A DNA stretch of 64,000 bases from Collinsella sp. (GCA_019419455.1 DXZW01000032.1:1-64000); one strand, 5' to 3'. Positions 43,489 to 52,977 are shown, numbered from the stretch's first letter. Notes: generated from the letters alone by a model not told the origin. Program-made: numbers and translations.

Positions 43489-44622
43489 ATGAGCACTTCG
43501 ATTCAACCGAACGCGCCGTTTCGCGCCGATATCGTCGGCAGTTTTCTTCGTCCTCAGGCCGTGAAGGACGCCCGTGCCGCCTACGCCGCGGGCACGCTTG
43601 ATGACGACGGCCTTAAGGCCGTCGAGGACGATGCCATTCGCGATTTGGTGGCAAAGCAGAAGGCCGCCGGCCTGCAGGTCATCACCGATGGTGAGTTTCG
43701 CCGCAGCTACTGGCACCTCGATTTTATGTGGGGCCTTAACGGCATTGAACGCCGTACCTCGCGTACGGGTTATATGTTCCACGACGAGGAGACCACAGCC
43801 GACACCGCCGTGGTAACCGGCCCCATTAGCGGCGAGAACCATCCGTTCGTCGAACACTTTAAATTTGTCAAGGTGCTCGAGGGGGAGGGCCAGGTCGCGC
43901 GGCAAACCATTCCGGCGCCGATCCAGACGTTCTCCGAAGTCACGCTCGACCGCTGCGACGGCCAGCAGGAGAGCCTGCGCGCTGTCTATAAGACCGATGA
44001 GGAACTTGCCGACGCCATCGCAGCCGCTTATCGCACGGTGATCGCCGACCTGTACGCAGCAGGCTGCCGCAACATCCAGTTTGATGACTGCACCTGGGGC
44101 ATCTACTGCGACACCGATTTTGTCGCCAAAACCGGCATGAGCCCGGTCGACCTGCAAAAGGTAAGCGAGCTGGGCGTGGCGCTCAACAATGCCGCCATCG
44201 CGGACAAGCCCGACGATCTGGTCATCAACACGCATGTGTGCCGCGGCAACTACCACTCCACCTATGCCTTCGAGGGCGGCTATGACCCCATCGCGCCGTA
44301 CCTGTTCGCAAACGAGGATGTCGATGCATTTTACCTGGAGTTCGATACGCCGCGCGCCGGCGGTTTTGAGCCGCTCAAGTACGTTGCCCCGGGCAAGAAG
44401 GTCGTGCTGGGCTTGGTAACCACCAAGGCGGCAGAGCTCGAGAACGAGGATGTTATCGTCGAGCGTATTCACGAGGCTGCAAAGTATGTTCCGCTCGAGA
44501 ACCTGTATCTGTCGCCTCAGTGCGGCTTTGCCAGCTGCGAGATTGGCAACAAGCTGACCGAGGATGAGCAATGGGCAAAGATCGCGCTGGTCAAGCGCAT
44601 TGCCGAGCGCGTTTGGAAATAG
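43489..44622 (+). CDS. MetE C-terminal-like methionine synthase family protein (YxjG/YxjH type)
   Basis: 377-residue TIM barrel homologous to the catalytic half of cobalamin-independent methionine synthase. VGSFLRP, DGEFRRSYWHLDF, the zinc-binding residues in NTHVCRGNYHS, and the final SPQCGFAS Cys are visible. It lacks the N-terminal MetE half, as in YxjG/YxjH of Bacillus. It likely transfers a methyl group to homocysteine or a similar thiol; the donor is not certain. AAAGGGAG is upstream. Under likely control of the LysR gene before it. Confidence 0.88.
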   Translation: MSTSIQPNAPFRADIVGSFLRPQAVKDARAAYAAGTLDDDGLKAVEDDAIRDLVAKQKAAGLQVITDGEFRRSYWHLDFMWGLNGIERRTSRTGYMFHDEETTADTAVVTGPISGENHPFVEHFKFVKVLEGEGQVARQTIPAPIQTFSEVTLDRCDGQQESLRAVYKTDEELADAIAAAYRTVIADLYAAGCRNIQFDDCTWGIYCDTDFVAKTGMSPVDLQKVSELGVALNNAAIADKPDDLVINTHVCRGNYHSTYAFEGGYDPIAPYLFANEDVDAFYLEFDTPRAGGFEPLKYVAPGKKVVLGLVTTKAAELENEDVIVERIHEAAKYVPLENLYLSPQCGFASCEIGNKLTEDEQWAKIALVKRIAERVWK

Positions 44623-44744
44623 CGCTAGTGTTTGCAGGTGGCGGCGCGTGCGAGGCATAGTGTATCGCGTACAATGGTTCGGATCGTATCGTTCGGGCAG
44701 GTTATCCGATATGCCTGATCGCCCTTCCATTCGAAAGGACATCC

Positions 44745-46079
44745 ATGTCCCAGTCCTCGACGCCCGCCGTCAGCGATGCCATCTACGACGCATCGTCGCT
44801 CGGCCGCCCGCGCATGTTTCTGCTCGGCCTACAGCACCTGTTTGCCATGTTTGGCGCCACCGTGCTGGTGCCCGTGCTCACCGGCCTCTCGGTATCGGCA
44901 ACGCTTTTGTTTGCCGGCTTGGGCACGCTGCTGTTCCACTTCCTGTCGCGCGGTAAGGTGCCGGCATTTTTGGGCTCATCGTTTGCCTTTATTGCCGGTT
45001 ATGCCGCAATCGCGCCCAACGGCGAGACCGAGCTTTTGCCCTACGCCTGCCTGGGCGTAGCTTGTGCCGGTCTGCTCTATCCGGTGCTGGCGGCGCTCTT
45101 CCGCGCGTTTGGCGCCAAGCGTGTCATGCGTTTCTTTCCGCCGGTGGTGACTGGCCCCATCGTCATTTCCATCGGCTTGATCCTGGCAAGTTCCGCTATT
45201 GCTAACTGCCAGACCAACTGGCTTGTGGCTGTCATTGGCGTTGCCGTTATCGTCATCTGCAACATCTGGGGCCGTGGCATGGTCAAGATCGTGCCGATTT
45301 TGCTGGGCGTTGTGGTGAGCTATGCCGTTGCGGCTGCGCTCGGCGAGGTTGATTTCTCGGGCGTTGCCGCCGCTCCGTGGGTCGGTCTGCCCATCGTGTG
45401 GGACAACACCGTGTTTGCACTCTTTGGGCCGCAGTTCGATAGCGGTCTTGCCACGACGGCCATCATCACCATCATGCCGCTGGCCTTCGCGACCATGATC
45501 GAGCATATCGGCGATATCTCTGCTATCGGTTCGACTTGCGAGTGCAACTACATTGCCGATCCCGGTCTGCATCGCACGCTGCTCGGCGACGGCCTTGCCA
45601 CGATTCTGGCTTCGCTCTTTGGCGCTCCGGCCAACACTACGTATGGTGAGAACACCGGCGTGCTCGCCCTGACGCGCGTGTTCGACCCGCGCGTAATTCG
45701 AATTGCCGCGTGTTGCGCCATCGTGCTTTCGTTCTGCCCCAAGTTCGCGGCTGTCATTGCGGCCATGCCGGCGTGTGTGATCGGCGGTGTGTCGCTCGTG
45801 CTCTACGGCATGATCAGCGCTGTGGGCGTCCGCAACCTCATCGAGAACCAGGTCGATTTCCAGAACAACCGCAACGTGCTGGTTGCCGCGCTGGTGCTCG
45901 TGCTTTCGCTCGGCATCGCGTACAGCACCGCCGGCGCCATCGTGTTGGAGCTCGGCGGCGTGACGATTTCGCTGTCCGGCATTGCCGTGGGCTCACTGGT
46001 GGGCATTGTGCTCAACGCCATCCTGCCGGGTAACGACTTTGAGTTTGATGTCTCCGAGCTTGAGGAGGCTGCTGAGTAG
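44745..46079 (+). CDS. Uracil-xanthine permease (NCS2 family)
   Basis: Proton-coupled nucleobase importer of 444 residues with 14 short helices. GLQHLFAMFGATVLVPVLTGL is the UraA-type start, in part, and the substrate loop has FATMIEHIGDISAIG and a quite usual NTTYGENTGV. It clusters with UraA more than with xanthine importers. AAAGGA before the ATG. A second, AzgA-type purine permease is at 51-52.4 kb. Confidence 0.9.
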   Translation: MSQSSTPAVSDAIYDASSLGRPRMFLLGLQHLFAMFGATVLVPVLTGLSVSATLLFAGLGTLLFHFLSRGKVPAFLGSSFAFIAGYAAIAPNGETELLPYACLGVACAGLLYPVLAALFRAFGAKRVMRFFPPVVTGPIVISIGLILASSAIANCQTNWLVAVIGVAVIVICNIWGRGMVKIVPILLGVVVSYAVAAALGEVDFSGVAAAPWVGLPIVWDNTVFALFGPQFDSGLATTAIITIMPLAFATMIEHIGDISAIGSTCECNYIADPGLHRTLLGDGLATILASLFGAPANTTYGENTGVLALTRVFDPRVIRIAACCAIVLSFCPKFAAVIAAMPACVIGGVSLVLYGMISAVGVRNLIENQVDFQNNRNVLVAALVLVLSLGIAYSTAGAIVLELGGVTISLSGIAVGSLVGIVLNAILPGNDFEFDVSELEEAAE

Positions 46080-46104
46080 CAGCTGCGTTCAGCTAAAACA
46101 AGAT

Positions 46105-46137
46105 ATGGTGCCCATGCGTATATGCGTGTGGGCACCA
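46105..46137. terminator. Bidirectional terminator
   Basis: ATGGTGCCCA-TG-CG pairs with CG-TG-TGGGCACCAT followed by TTTT. It ends the uracil permease and the convergent esterase gene. Confidence 0.85.
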
Positions 46138-46140
46138 TTT

Positions 46141-46806
46141 TTAATGTGTCAGTATCCAGTGGATGCCGCGGGCCATGCGTAAGTCGGTTTGGGCAAAGTG
46201 ATTGCCGGGGTTGAGCTCCAGCGTTGTTGGAATGCCGCGCTCGACGAGCAACGCTTCCATCGCGCGTGTGTCGTCGAGTACATGCCGCATCATGCGGTTG
46301 GGCGTCTTGGTTTCCTTTTTGCCGAGTGACAGGTAGACGGCTTGCGGGCTGCCGGCAAAAGGGGCCGTGCTGGCACGGTCGACAAAGTCGGGAAACCATA
46401 GCGACCCCGATGCGCTCGCGGCGCGGTCAAAGGCGTCGGTTTGCCAGAGGGACCAGAGTGCGAAGAGGCCCGCGAGCGAGTAACCGGCAATGCCGCGCCG
46501 GGTGGGCGGCTGAGGAAGCGACGACTCGACCTGGGGGATTATCTGATTCAGCAGCTCATCAAGAAAATCGGCAGCTTGGCCGCCGAAAGGCTCGGCATCG
46601 CGTACGGTCCCGTCGCATGCCCAGGGGCTCAGCTCGCGATTCCAATCGAGCCCGCCAATGGTGACGAGGGCGAATGGCGGACAGTCGAGCTCTCGGCAAC
46701 ACTTATAAACCTCGCTGCCGTCGCCCACGACCACAGGAAGGTAGATGACAGGCGCGCTTTCCGTATGATTCGAATAAACGGTTATCTGCTTTTGATGCGC
46801 TTCCAT
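46141..46806 (-). CDS. Alpha/beta hydrolase (putative esterase)
   Basis: 221-residue serine hydrolase in the esterase D / IroE-like group. The nucleophile elbow GYSLAG is near 109-114, and ELNPGNHF near the C-terminus supplies the His. VTIGGLDWNRELSPW matches feruloyl or enterobactin esterase relatives. No signal peptide. The ribosome site is weak. Substrate unknown. Confidence 0.82.
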   Translation of the reverse strand: MEAHQKQITVYSNHTESAPVIYLPVVVGDGSEVYKCCRELDCPPFALVTIGGLDWNRELSPWACDGTVRDAEPFGGQAADFLDELLNQIIPQVESSLPQPPTRRGIAGYSLAGLFALWSLWQTDAFDRAASASGSLWFPDFVDRASTAPFAGSPQAVYLSLGKKETKTPNRMMRHVLDDTRAMEALLVERGIPTTLELNPGNHFAQTDLRMARGIHWILTH

Positions 46807-46921
46807 GACGGGCTTCTCTCAGTGTTGTGATATCGGCAGCCCCAATTGTCGCACGCCAGCGTATGCCGGTTGGGCTAGACCAAAGACAATCTCGTGCATC
46901 CCCTGCGGACGCATATGGAAA

Positions 46922-46957
46922 ACGCCACCGCCGGAGGGGAGCTCGGCGGTGGCGTTG
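46922..46957 (-). terminator. Terminator after surface protein B
   Basis: AACGCCACCGCCG and CGGCGGTGGCGTT form a perfect 13-bp stem; on the minus strand TTTTCC follows. Confidence 0.8.
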
Positions 46958-47013
46958 TTAAACGGTGCTGGGGCTCGGGGCCTTCGCGGGAGCTGCCATG
47001 TGCGCAGAGGCGT

Positions 47014-48798
47014 CTAAGAACGCTTACGGCTCGCCATGGTGCCTGCGGCGATAGCGGCTGTTCCCGCAAGGACGGTTGCCACGATGGCCGCACCCGAGGT
47101 GTCGCCGGTTGCCGCGAGCACGCCGGTAGTCTTGGCTTTCGTGGTTGAAGCCGCAACGGCCTTGGTCGGCTTTGAGCCCTCAGGCTTGGGGTTCTGCTTG
47201 GACTCCGCGGGCTTGCTTTCTGCGGGCTTGGTCTCGTCGGGCTTGGGGTCTTCCGGCTTGGCTACCTCGGGAGGTGCGATGGTCGTACTTTTGGCGACTG
47301 CTTTGATATAGAGGGAGTCGACCGTGGCGTCGCCCGTGCCGATGGCTTGGCCTGCCTCGTAGATGCCGTCACGGAGCTTGCGATAGTCAATGATCTTGCC
47401 GCCTTCGGGCGTCTGGATGGCGGCGTTCTCAATCTTGATGGTGCCGATTGTCTTGCCGTCAGCGCTCATGGCACGGGCAAAGATTGCCGCTGTATCTCCT
47501 TCGGCCGTTACCTTGCTGCGGATGATCGAGATGACTGCGGGTGTGACGCCCTCGCTGGTCTGGGCGATGATGCCGATGTTCTCGCCTTGGGGTTCGCGCC
47601 TCGTCTCGCCATCTTGGTTTTCGCTGTAGGGGATGGGGCCGTCGCCGTTCTCGACATAGCGGGCTATGGCCTTGACAACGGAGTCGCTGATGTAGATGTG
47701 GCCGCCCTTCTCGTTGGGTCGATCGTTTCTGGTGGAGAATGCAGCCGAAACCTCGCCTTCCGCAAACGCGTCCACGGTGGAGCCGTTCTTGACGACGATG
47801 TCGTCCTGGTAGGTGAAGAGGGCGTTGGCGCCACCGTATCTGCCTTTACTTGCACGGACCGTCACGTTTGCATGATCGAGGGTGATGCCCTTGTGGGCAT
47901 AGACGCCATATTCAACACCGTTTACGTTGAGGGAGGCGTTTGTGGCTGCGAGGCTGCCCTTGGCCTCGACGGCAGCGTCTTTCTCGGAGCTTGCCTTGAC
48001 CTGGCCGCCGTCCGAGATGTTGATATTGCCGCCGCTCCAAAGGGCCTCACCATCGGCTGAGCTTGCCTCGACCGTCCCGCCACCCTTGATGGTGAGGTTC
48101 TTGTCGGCTCCAATACCCTTGTCCTTGGTAGCCCTGGCGGTGACGGCTCCGCTGTCGTCAATCGTGATATTGCCGTTTGCCCTGATGCCATCCGATGCAC
48201 CCGTGGCGTTGACGTTGCCCGAACCTTTGATAGCGAGATCACCTCCGGCATTGATGGCATCAAACCCAGTGCTCGTGGCGTTGACGGATCCGGCTCCGTC
48301 GATGTTGATATTACCCGTGGAGAGGATAGCGTCCTCAGTAGATGTCACGCTGAGCGTGCCGCCCTCGTCGCCTTGGATATTGAGCTCGGCATTCTCGTTA
48401 GTGCCATGAGAAACGTTGATGCTTTCGATCCATTCGGCAGTGACGATGTTGGTTCCCGAGTAATTCACGTTGAGCTTGCCTGCGGCCTGGATCTCGCCGC
48501 CGTTATAGTTGTTGAGCTTCAAGTCGTCGGCGCCGTTCCACGACCAGGTACCGGCCTCGTCGCTCGCCGCGGTGTTGTACTTGTTGCCGCCGACCTTGAC
48601 CCATTCCGCTGCGAGCGAGACGCTCGGCATGAGCAGCGAGCTCACCGTGAGCGCGCACACGGCGCCCACGACGATGCGGCGCGTCACGCGGCGCCAGCTG
48701 CCGTGCGCGAGTCCTATGCGATGGCGAACGTCGGGTTCGGCAACATGGGTTCCGGCGGTAGTGTCATTGCGTTTGGGGGTCGTGAACAAGGCTGCCAT
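47014..48798 (-). CDS. Wall-anchored beta-helix surface protein B
   Basis: 594 residues. A long signal peptide (about 1-63, with a twin-Arg RRVTRR before the hydrophobic ALTVSSLLMPSVSLA core) is followed by GTWSWNGADDLKLNN and about 15 turns of a parallel beta-helix (repeats such as DGIRANGNITIDDSG and KGIGADKNLTIKGGG). This resembles Cthe_2159-like carbohydrate-binding proteins. A Pro/Lys/Glu-rich spacer (KPEDPKPDETKPAESKP) precedes LAATGD, a membrane helix and RKRS, a sortase-like signal of unusual LAATG form. GGGAG supports the start. Paralogue of surface protein A. Confidence 0.82.
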   Translation of the reverse strand: MAALFTTPKRNDTTAGTHVAEPDVRHRIGLAHGSWRRVTRRIVVGAVCALTVSSLLMPSVSLAAEWVKVGGNKYNTAASDEAGTWSWNGADDLKLNNYNGGEIQAAGKLNVNYSGTNIVTAEWIESINVSHGTNENAELNIQGDEGGTLSVTSTEDAILSTGNINIDGAGSVNATSTGFDAINAGGDLAIKGSGNVNATGASDGIRANGNITIDDSGAVTARATKDKGIGADKNLTIKGGGTVEASSADGEALWSGGNINISDGGQVKASSEKDAAVEAKGSLAATNASLNVNGVEYGVYAHKGITLDHANVTVRASKGRYGGANALFTYQDDIVVKNGSTVDAFAEGEVSAAFSTRNDRPNEKGGHIYISDSVVKAIARYVENGDGPIPYSENQDGETRREPQGENIGIIAQTSEGVTPAVISIIRSKVTAEGDTAAIFARAMSADGKTIGTIKIENAAIQTPEGGKIIDYRKLRDGIYEAGQAIGTGDATVDSLYIKAVAKSTTIAPPEVAKPEDPKPDETKPAESKPAESKQNPKPEGSKPTKAVAASTTKAKTTGVLAATGDTSGAAIVATVLAGTAAIAAGTMASRKRS

Positions 48799-48943
48799 GG
48801 TTGCTCCCGTTCTCATAGGGCCTATACGACTAGATTCAGCGTATCTGCTGGATGTTGCCGGCGGTAGTGCCGTTTGGAGGGCAAAATGGCCAAAATTGGG
48901 GAGAAATAGGCCGCACGCCGGCGCAGGGACCGGCGCTAAAAGA

Positions 48944-48976
48944 AAAGCGCGGGGCCGCATGGCGACTCCGCGCTTT
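48944..48976 (-). terminator. Terminator after surface protein A (duplicated copy)
   Basis: AAAGCGCGG and CCGCGCTTT stem, with TTTTCTTTT on the minus strand. It is a copy of the hairpin at 50992-51026, carried with the duplication. Confidence 0.8.
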
Positions 48977-49002
48977 ATTGTTCAGCTTTTGCAGCCTTGC
49001 CC

Positions 49003-49050
49003 TTACGCTACGAAGAAGTAGACGAGGAAGGCAAGGGCCGCGATCCACCC
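49003..49050 (-). pseudogene. Fossil C-terminal end of the purine permease gene
   Basis: Minus-strand reading gives WIAALAFLVYFFVA and a stop, identical to the end of the intact purine permease gene at 51054. It is a remnant of the tandem duplication that created surface proteins A and B. No upstream part of the gene remains. Confidence 0.9.
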
Positions 49051-49069
49051 GTCCCGTGCGAAAAAGTGT

Positions 49070-50845
49070 TTACGAGCGCTTGCGGCTCACCACGGCGCCC
49101 GCGGCGATGGCGGCTGTTCCCGCAAGGGCGGCTGCCACGATGGCTGCGCTCGAGGCGTCGCCGGTTGCTGCGAGTTTGCCGGCGATCTTGGCTCCCGTGG
49201 CTGCAACTGCAACGGTCTTGGTCGTCTTCGTGCCCTCGGACTTGGAACCCTCGGGCTTGGTCTCGCCTGGCTTCTCCTCGGGTTTGATCTCCTCGGGAGG
49301 CGCGATGACCGTGCTCTTGGCGACAGCTTCGTTATAGGGGGAGTCGATCACAGCGTCGCCCGTGTCGATGGTTTGACCTACCACGTAGAAGATGCCGTCA
49401 TCGAGTTCTTCCTTGTTGCGATAGCCAATGATCTTGCCGCCTGTGGGCGTCTGGATGGGAGCGCCTTCGATCTCGATGGTGCCGATTGTCTCGCCGTCCG
49501 CGCTCACGGCAAGGGCGAAGATTGCCGCCGTGTCTCCCTCAGCTGTGACCTTACTGCGGACAATCGAGATGGTCGCGGGCGTGATGTCCTCCTTGGTCCG
49601 GGCAAAGATGCCGATGTTCACGCCCCTATGCTCGGGAATGACCGCGCCACTTTGGTCGTTGCTGTAGTGATCGGGGCCGTCGCTACCGGACTCGACATAG
49701 TGGGCTATAGCCTTGACAACGGAGTCACTAATGTAGATGTGACCACCCGCTTCGTTGGGGTAGTAGTTTCTGGTGGAGATTGCGGTCGAGAACTGGCCTT
49801 CTGCGAACGCATCCACGATCGAGCCGTTCTTGATGACGATGTCGTCCTCGTCGGTGAAGAGGGCGCTGGCTTCATCGTTCCCTGCACTTGCACGGACCGT
49901 TACGGTTGCGCCATCGAACGTGATGCCCTTGTAGACATAGATGCCATACCCAACGCCACTTGCGTTGAGGGAAGCGTTCGTGACCGTGAGGCTGTTTTTA
50001 CCGTCGATGGCGGCGTCTTCCTCGGAGCTTGCCTTGACCTGGCTGCCACCCGAGATCTCGATGTTGCCGTCGGCCCAAATCGCATTGTCTTTGATAGAGC
50101 TTGCCTCTACCTTGCCGCCGCCCTTTATGATGAGGTTCTCGTTAGCATCGATACCCTGATCCTCGGTGGCCTTGGCGGTGACGGTTCCGCTGTTGTCGAT
50201 CGTGATGTTGCCGTCGGCCCTGATGCCATCCGAATCGCCCGTGGCGTTAACGTTTCCCGAGCCCTTGATGGTGACATCGCCCCCGGCATCGATGGCATCG
50301 TGCTCGGTGCTCGTGGCGTTGACAGTGCCAGCGCCGTCGATGTTGATGCTGCCGACGGAAGTGATGGCGTCACGAGAAGATGTCACGTTGAGCGTGCTGG
50401 ACGCGTCGCCCTGAATATTAAGCTCGGCGTTCTCGTTCGCGCCATCCTTAACCTTGATGCCGCGGCCGTCGCCGTTAGTGACGATGTTGTCGCCCTCGTA
50501 GCTCACGTTGAGCTTGCCCGCTGCCTCGATCGCGCCGCCGTTATAGCCGTTGAGCTTCATATCGTCGGCGCCGTCCCAGGCCCAGGTGCCGGCGGCGTCT
50601 CCCGCGGGCCCCGCGGCCGCTTCGTGGCGGACGCCGCCGACGTCCACCCACTCGGCCGCGAGCGAGACGCTCGGCATGAGCAGCGAGCTCACCGTGAGCG
50701 CGCAGGCCAGGCCGCAGACGATGCGGCGCGTCACGCGGCGCCAGCTGCCGTGTGCGAGCAGCGTGCGACGGCACACGTCGGGCTCGACAAAATGGGCTCC
50801 AGAGGTTTTGTCATTGCGCTTGGGGGTCGTGAACAAGGCGGCCAT
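49070..50845 (-). CDS. Wall-anchored beta-helix surface protein A
   Basis: 591 residues, with the same layout as surface protein B: signal peptide to about 63 (TVSSLLMPSVSLAAEW), GTWAWDGADDMKLNGYN domain start, about 15 beta-helix turns, a charged Pro/Lys spacer (EEIKPEEKPGETKPEG), and a C-terminal LAATGD, helix and RKRS anchor. The two proteins are closely similar, differing mainly in the first 60 residues of the helix and the spacer. GGAGT lies near the ATG at 50845. It lies between the purine permease and its fossil. Likely binds polysaccharide at the cell surface; this is inference. Confidence 0.82.
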   Translation of the reverse strand: MAALFTTPKRNDKTSGAHFVEPDVCRRTLLAHGSWRRVTRRIVCGLACALTVSSLLMPSVSLAAEWVDVGGVRHEAAAGPAGDAAGTWAWDGADDMKLNGYNGGAIEAAGKLNVSYEGDNIVTNGDGRGIKVKDGANENAELNIQGDASSTLNVTSSRDAITSVGSINIDGAGTVNATSTEHDAIDAGGDVTIKGSGNVNATGDSDGIRADGNITIDNSGTVTAKATEDQGIDANENLIIKGGGKVEASSIKDNAIWADGNIEISGGSQVKASSEEDAAIDGKNSLTVTNASLNASGVGYGIYVYKGITFDGATVTVRASAGNDEASALFTDEDDIVIKNGSIVDAFAEGQFSTAISTRNYYPNEAGGHIYISDSVVKAIAHYVESGSDGPDHYSNDQSGAVIPEHRGVNIGIFARTKEDITPATISIVRSKVTAEGDTAAIFALAVSADGETIGTIEIEGAPIQTPTGGKIIGYRNKEELDDGIFYVVGQTIDTGDAVIDSPYNEAVAKSTVIAPPEEIKPEEKPGETKPEGSKSEGTKTTKTVAVAATGAKIAGKLAATGDASSAAIVAAALAGTAAIAAGAVVSRKRS

Positions 50846-50991
50846 GGTTACTCCCATCCTCATTGGGCCTATGCGATTAAGCCCAGCATATCTGCAGGAT
50901 GTAGCCGGCGGTAGTGCCGTTTGGAGGGCAAAATGTCCAAAACTTGGGAAGCAAAACATCGCGCGTCTGTGCGTTGCCTGGCTTTAAAAGA

Positions 50992-51026
50992 AAAGCGCGG
51001 AGCCGCTCGATGCGACTCCGCGCTTT
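50992..51026 (-). terminator. Terminator after the purine permease
   Basis: AAAGCGCGGAG and CTCCGCGCTTT form an 11-bp stem; on the minus strand TTTTCTTTT follows. A copy is present at 48944. Confidence 0.85.
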
Positions 51027-51053
51027 GGTGTTCTGTTTTAGCAGACTATGCCG

Positions 51054-52364
51054 TTACGCTACGAAGAAGTAGACGAGGAAGGCGAGAGCTGCGATCCACA
51101 TGAGCGGCTTGATCTTGGAGGCCTCGCCCTTAAAGAGCGCGACGATCACGTAGGCGATAAAGCCTAGGCCAATGCCGGCAGAGATGGAGTAGGTGAAGGG
51201 CACGCCGGCGACAATCATGAACGCCGGGAAACCCTGCGACACGTCGGACCAGTCGATCTCGGAGGCCTCGCTCATCATGAGGTAGCCGACGTAGACCAGA
51301 GCACCGCAGGTGGCGGCGCTGGAAACGATGGTGACGATGGGGGAGAAGAACGCGGCGAGAATGAACAGCACGCCGGTGGTGACGGAGGTGAGGCCCGTGC
51401 GGCCACCGTCGGCGGCGCCAGAAGTGGACTCGACGAAGGTGGTGATGGAGGAGACACCCATGAAACCGCCCACAGCGGCGGCGGCGGAGTCGACGATTAG
51501 GATCTCCTTGATATTCTCGACGTTGCCGTCGTCGGTGAGGAACTCGCCCTGCTTGGCTACGGCCATCGCGGTGCCCATGGTGTCGAAGAAGTCACTCATG
51601 AGCAGCGAGAACGAGATGACGAGGAGCGCGGGGTCGGTAAGGACCTTGACGATGGCGGGCACGCCGCCGGCGTCGGCGATGGGGCCACCGATGCTCGAGA
51701 AGTCGAGCGGGGCGATGATACCGGTCGGAGCCTGGGTCACACCTAGGGGGATACCGGCGATGACGGCGACGACGATGCCGATGAGCAGCGAGCCGGGGAC
51801 GTTGCGGCAGGCGAGGGCGACCGTCACCAGGATGGAGATGATGCCGACGATGAAGGTGGGGGAGGTGATGTCGCCCAGACCGACGAGTGTACCGGCGCCA
51901 GCGGTGATAATGCCGGCATCGCACAGGCCAATCATGGCGATGAACAGGCCCAGACCCACCGAGATGGCGTGACGCAGGACAACCGGGATGGCGTCCATGA
52001 TGGCCTCGCGCAGGCCACAAAGCACGAGCAGCAAGATGACGATACCCTCGAGGAAGATAACGCTCATGGCCACGTGCCAGTCACCGCCGCAGACGGTGGT
52101 GGCGATTCCAGCGATCATCGCGTTGACGCCTAAGCCCGACGCGCAGGCGAGCGGGCGGTTGGCGAAGATGCCCATGCAGATGGTCATGATGCCGGCGCCC
52201 AGGCAGGTGGCGCAGGCGAGCGCTCCCGCATCGATGCCGGCGCCCGAGAGCACCGCAGGGTTGACGGCAATGATGTAGGCCATCGCCAGGAATGTTGTCA
52301 GTCCAGCGCGAAGTTCGGTCCCGATTGTGGACTTGCGCTCACTGACGTGAAAAAGTTCGTCCAT
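51054..52364 (-). CDS. Purine permease, AzgA-type NCS2
   Basis: 436-residue guanine/hypoxanthine importer with about 13 helices. GTELRAGLTTFLAMAYIIAVNP is the AzgA/PbuG N-terminus in part, and the transport site is DFFDTMGTAMAVAKQGEF. ATG at 52364 has AAGGAAAGGG upstream; a longer frame to 52421 lacks one. Its last 14 codons are also found as a fossil at 49003. I saw no purine riboswitch upstream. Confidence 0.9.
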   Translation of the reverse strand: MDELFHVSERKSTIGTELRAGLTTFLAMAYIIAVNPAVLSGAGIDAGALACATCLGAGIMTICMGIFANRPLACASGLGVNAMIAGIATTVCGGDWHVAMSVIFLEGIVILLLVLCGLREAIMDAIPVVLRHAISVGLGLFIAMIGLCDAGIITAGAGTLVGLGDITSPTFIVGIISILVTVALACRNVPGSLLIGIVVAVIAGIPLGVTQAPTGIIAPLDFSSIGGPIADAGGVPAIVKVLTDPALLVISFSLLMSDFFDTMGTAMAVAKQGEFLTDDGNVENIKEILIVDSAAAAVGGFMGVSSITTFVESTSGAADGGRTGLTSVTTGVLFILAAFFSPIVTIVSSAATCGALVYVGYLMMSEASEIDWSDVSQGFPAFMIVAGVPFTYSISAGIGLGFIAYVIVALFKGEASKIKPLMWIAALAFLVYFFVA

Positions 52365-52557
52365 GCATACCCTTTCCTTGTTCGGCCCCGAGTTTAGGCC
52401 GATTGACACGAACGTTCTCACTATAGCCCCTTTACGACGCTGTTGTTCCTCGCATGTTGATGTTCGGCGCTTTGTAGCAGACGGACGGTATTTTTCGCAT
52501 GAAAATGTGTGGGTACCGTATACTTAAGCGGTTACAACGACCCCTATGGAGGAACGT

Positions 52558-52977
52558 ATGATTAAAGAGCTTTGCCACGACGAGGCTATCCTGTCCCAGC
52601 GTTGCGAGGTTGCGACCGTCGAGGACGAGTCGGTTGCTCAGGACCTGATCGATACCATTAAGTCGCTCGACGATGCCGGCTGCCTTGCCGCTAACCAGAT
52701 TGGCGTTACCAAGAAGGTCTGCGTCTACCTGGACGACGCCGGCGAGCCCCACGTGCTCTACAACCCCCGTCTGGTGTTTGGCCTGGGCGCCAGCAAGATG
52801 GAGGAGAGCTGCCTGACGCACGAGGAGGTCACCAAGTCCACGCGCTATATCAAGTGCAAGGTCGCTTATGACGTGATCGTCGACGGCAAGATGCGCGAGC
52901 GCAAGCGGGACTTCGTCGGCTTCGAGGCGCAGATGATTCAACACATGATTGACCACTGTCTAGGAAAGTTGGTCTAA
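52558..52977 (+). CDS. Peptide deformylase homologue lacking the catalytic glutamate
   Basis: 139-residue deformylase-fold protein. GCLAANQIG matches motif I and EESCLT aligns with motif II EGCLS, with its Cys metal ligand. Motif III reads QHMIDH instead of QHEIDH: the metal His residues stay but the catalytic Glu is Met. The intact paralogue at 60301 has HEIDH. It is either inactive or has another role. GGAGG precedes ATG 52558. Its stop codon lies within the arm of a 107-bp palindrome. Confidence 0.85.
   Translation: MIKELCHDEAILSQRCEVATVEDESVAQDLIDTIKSLDDAGCLAANQIGVTKKVCVYLDDAGEPHVLYNPRLVFGLGASKMEESCLTHEEVTKSTRYIKCKVAYDVIVDGKMRERKRDFVGFEAQMIQHMIDHCLGKLV

Noticed and set aside
49373..50914. 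513-residue plus-strand ORF opposite surface protein A
   Set aside because: No recognised domain; the minus-strand frame has a signal peptide, repeats and a wall anchor.
52365..52557. Purine riboswitch before the purine permease
   Set aside because: I looked for the conserved purine aptamer loops in the gap on the minus strand and found none.
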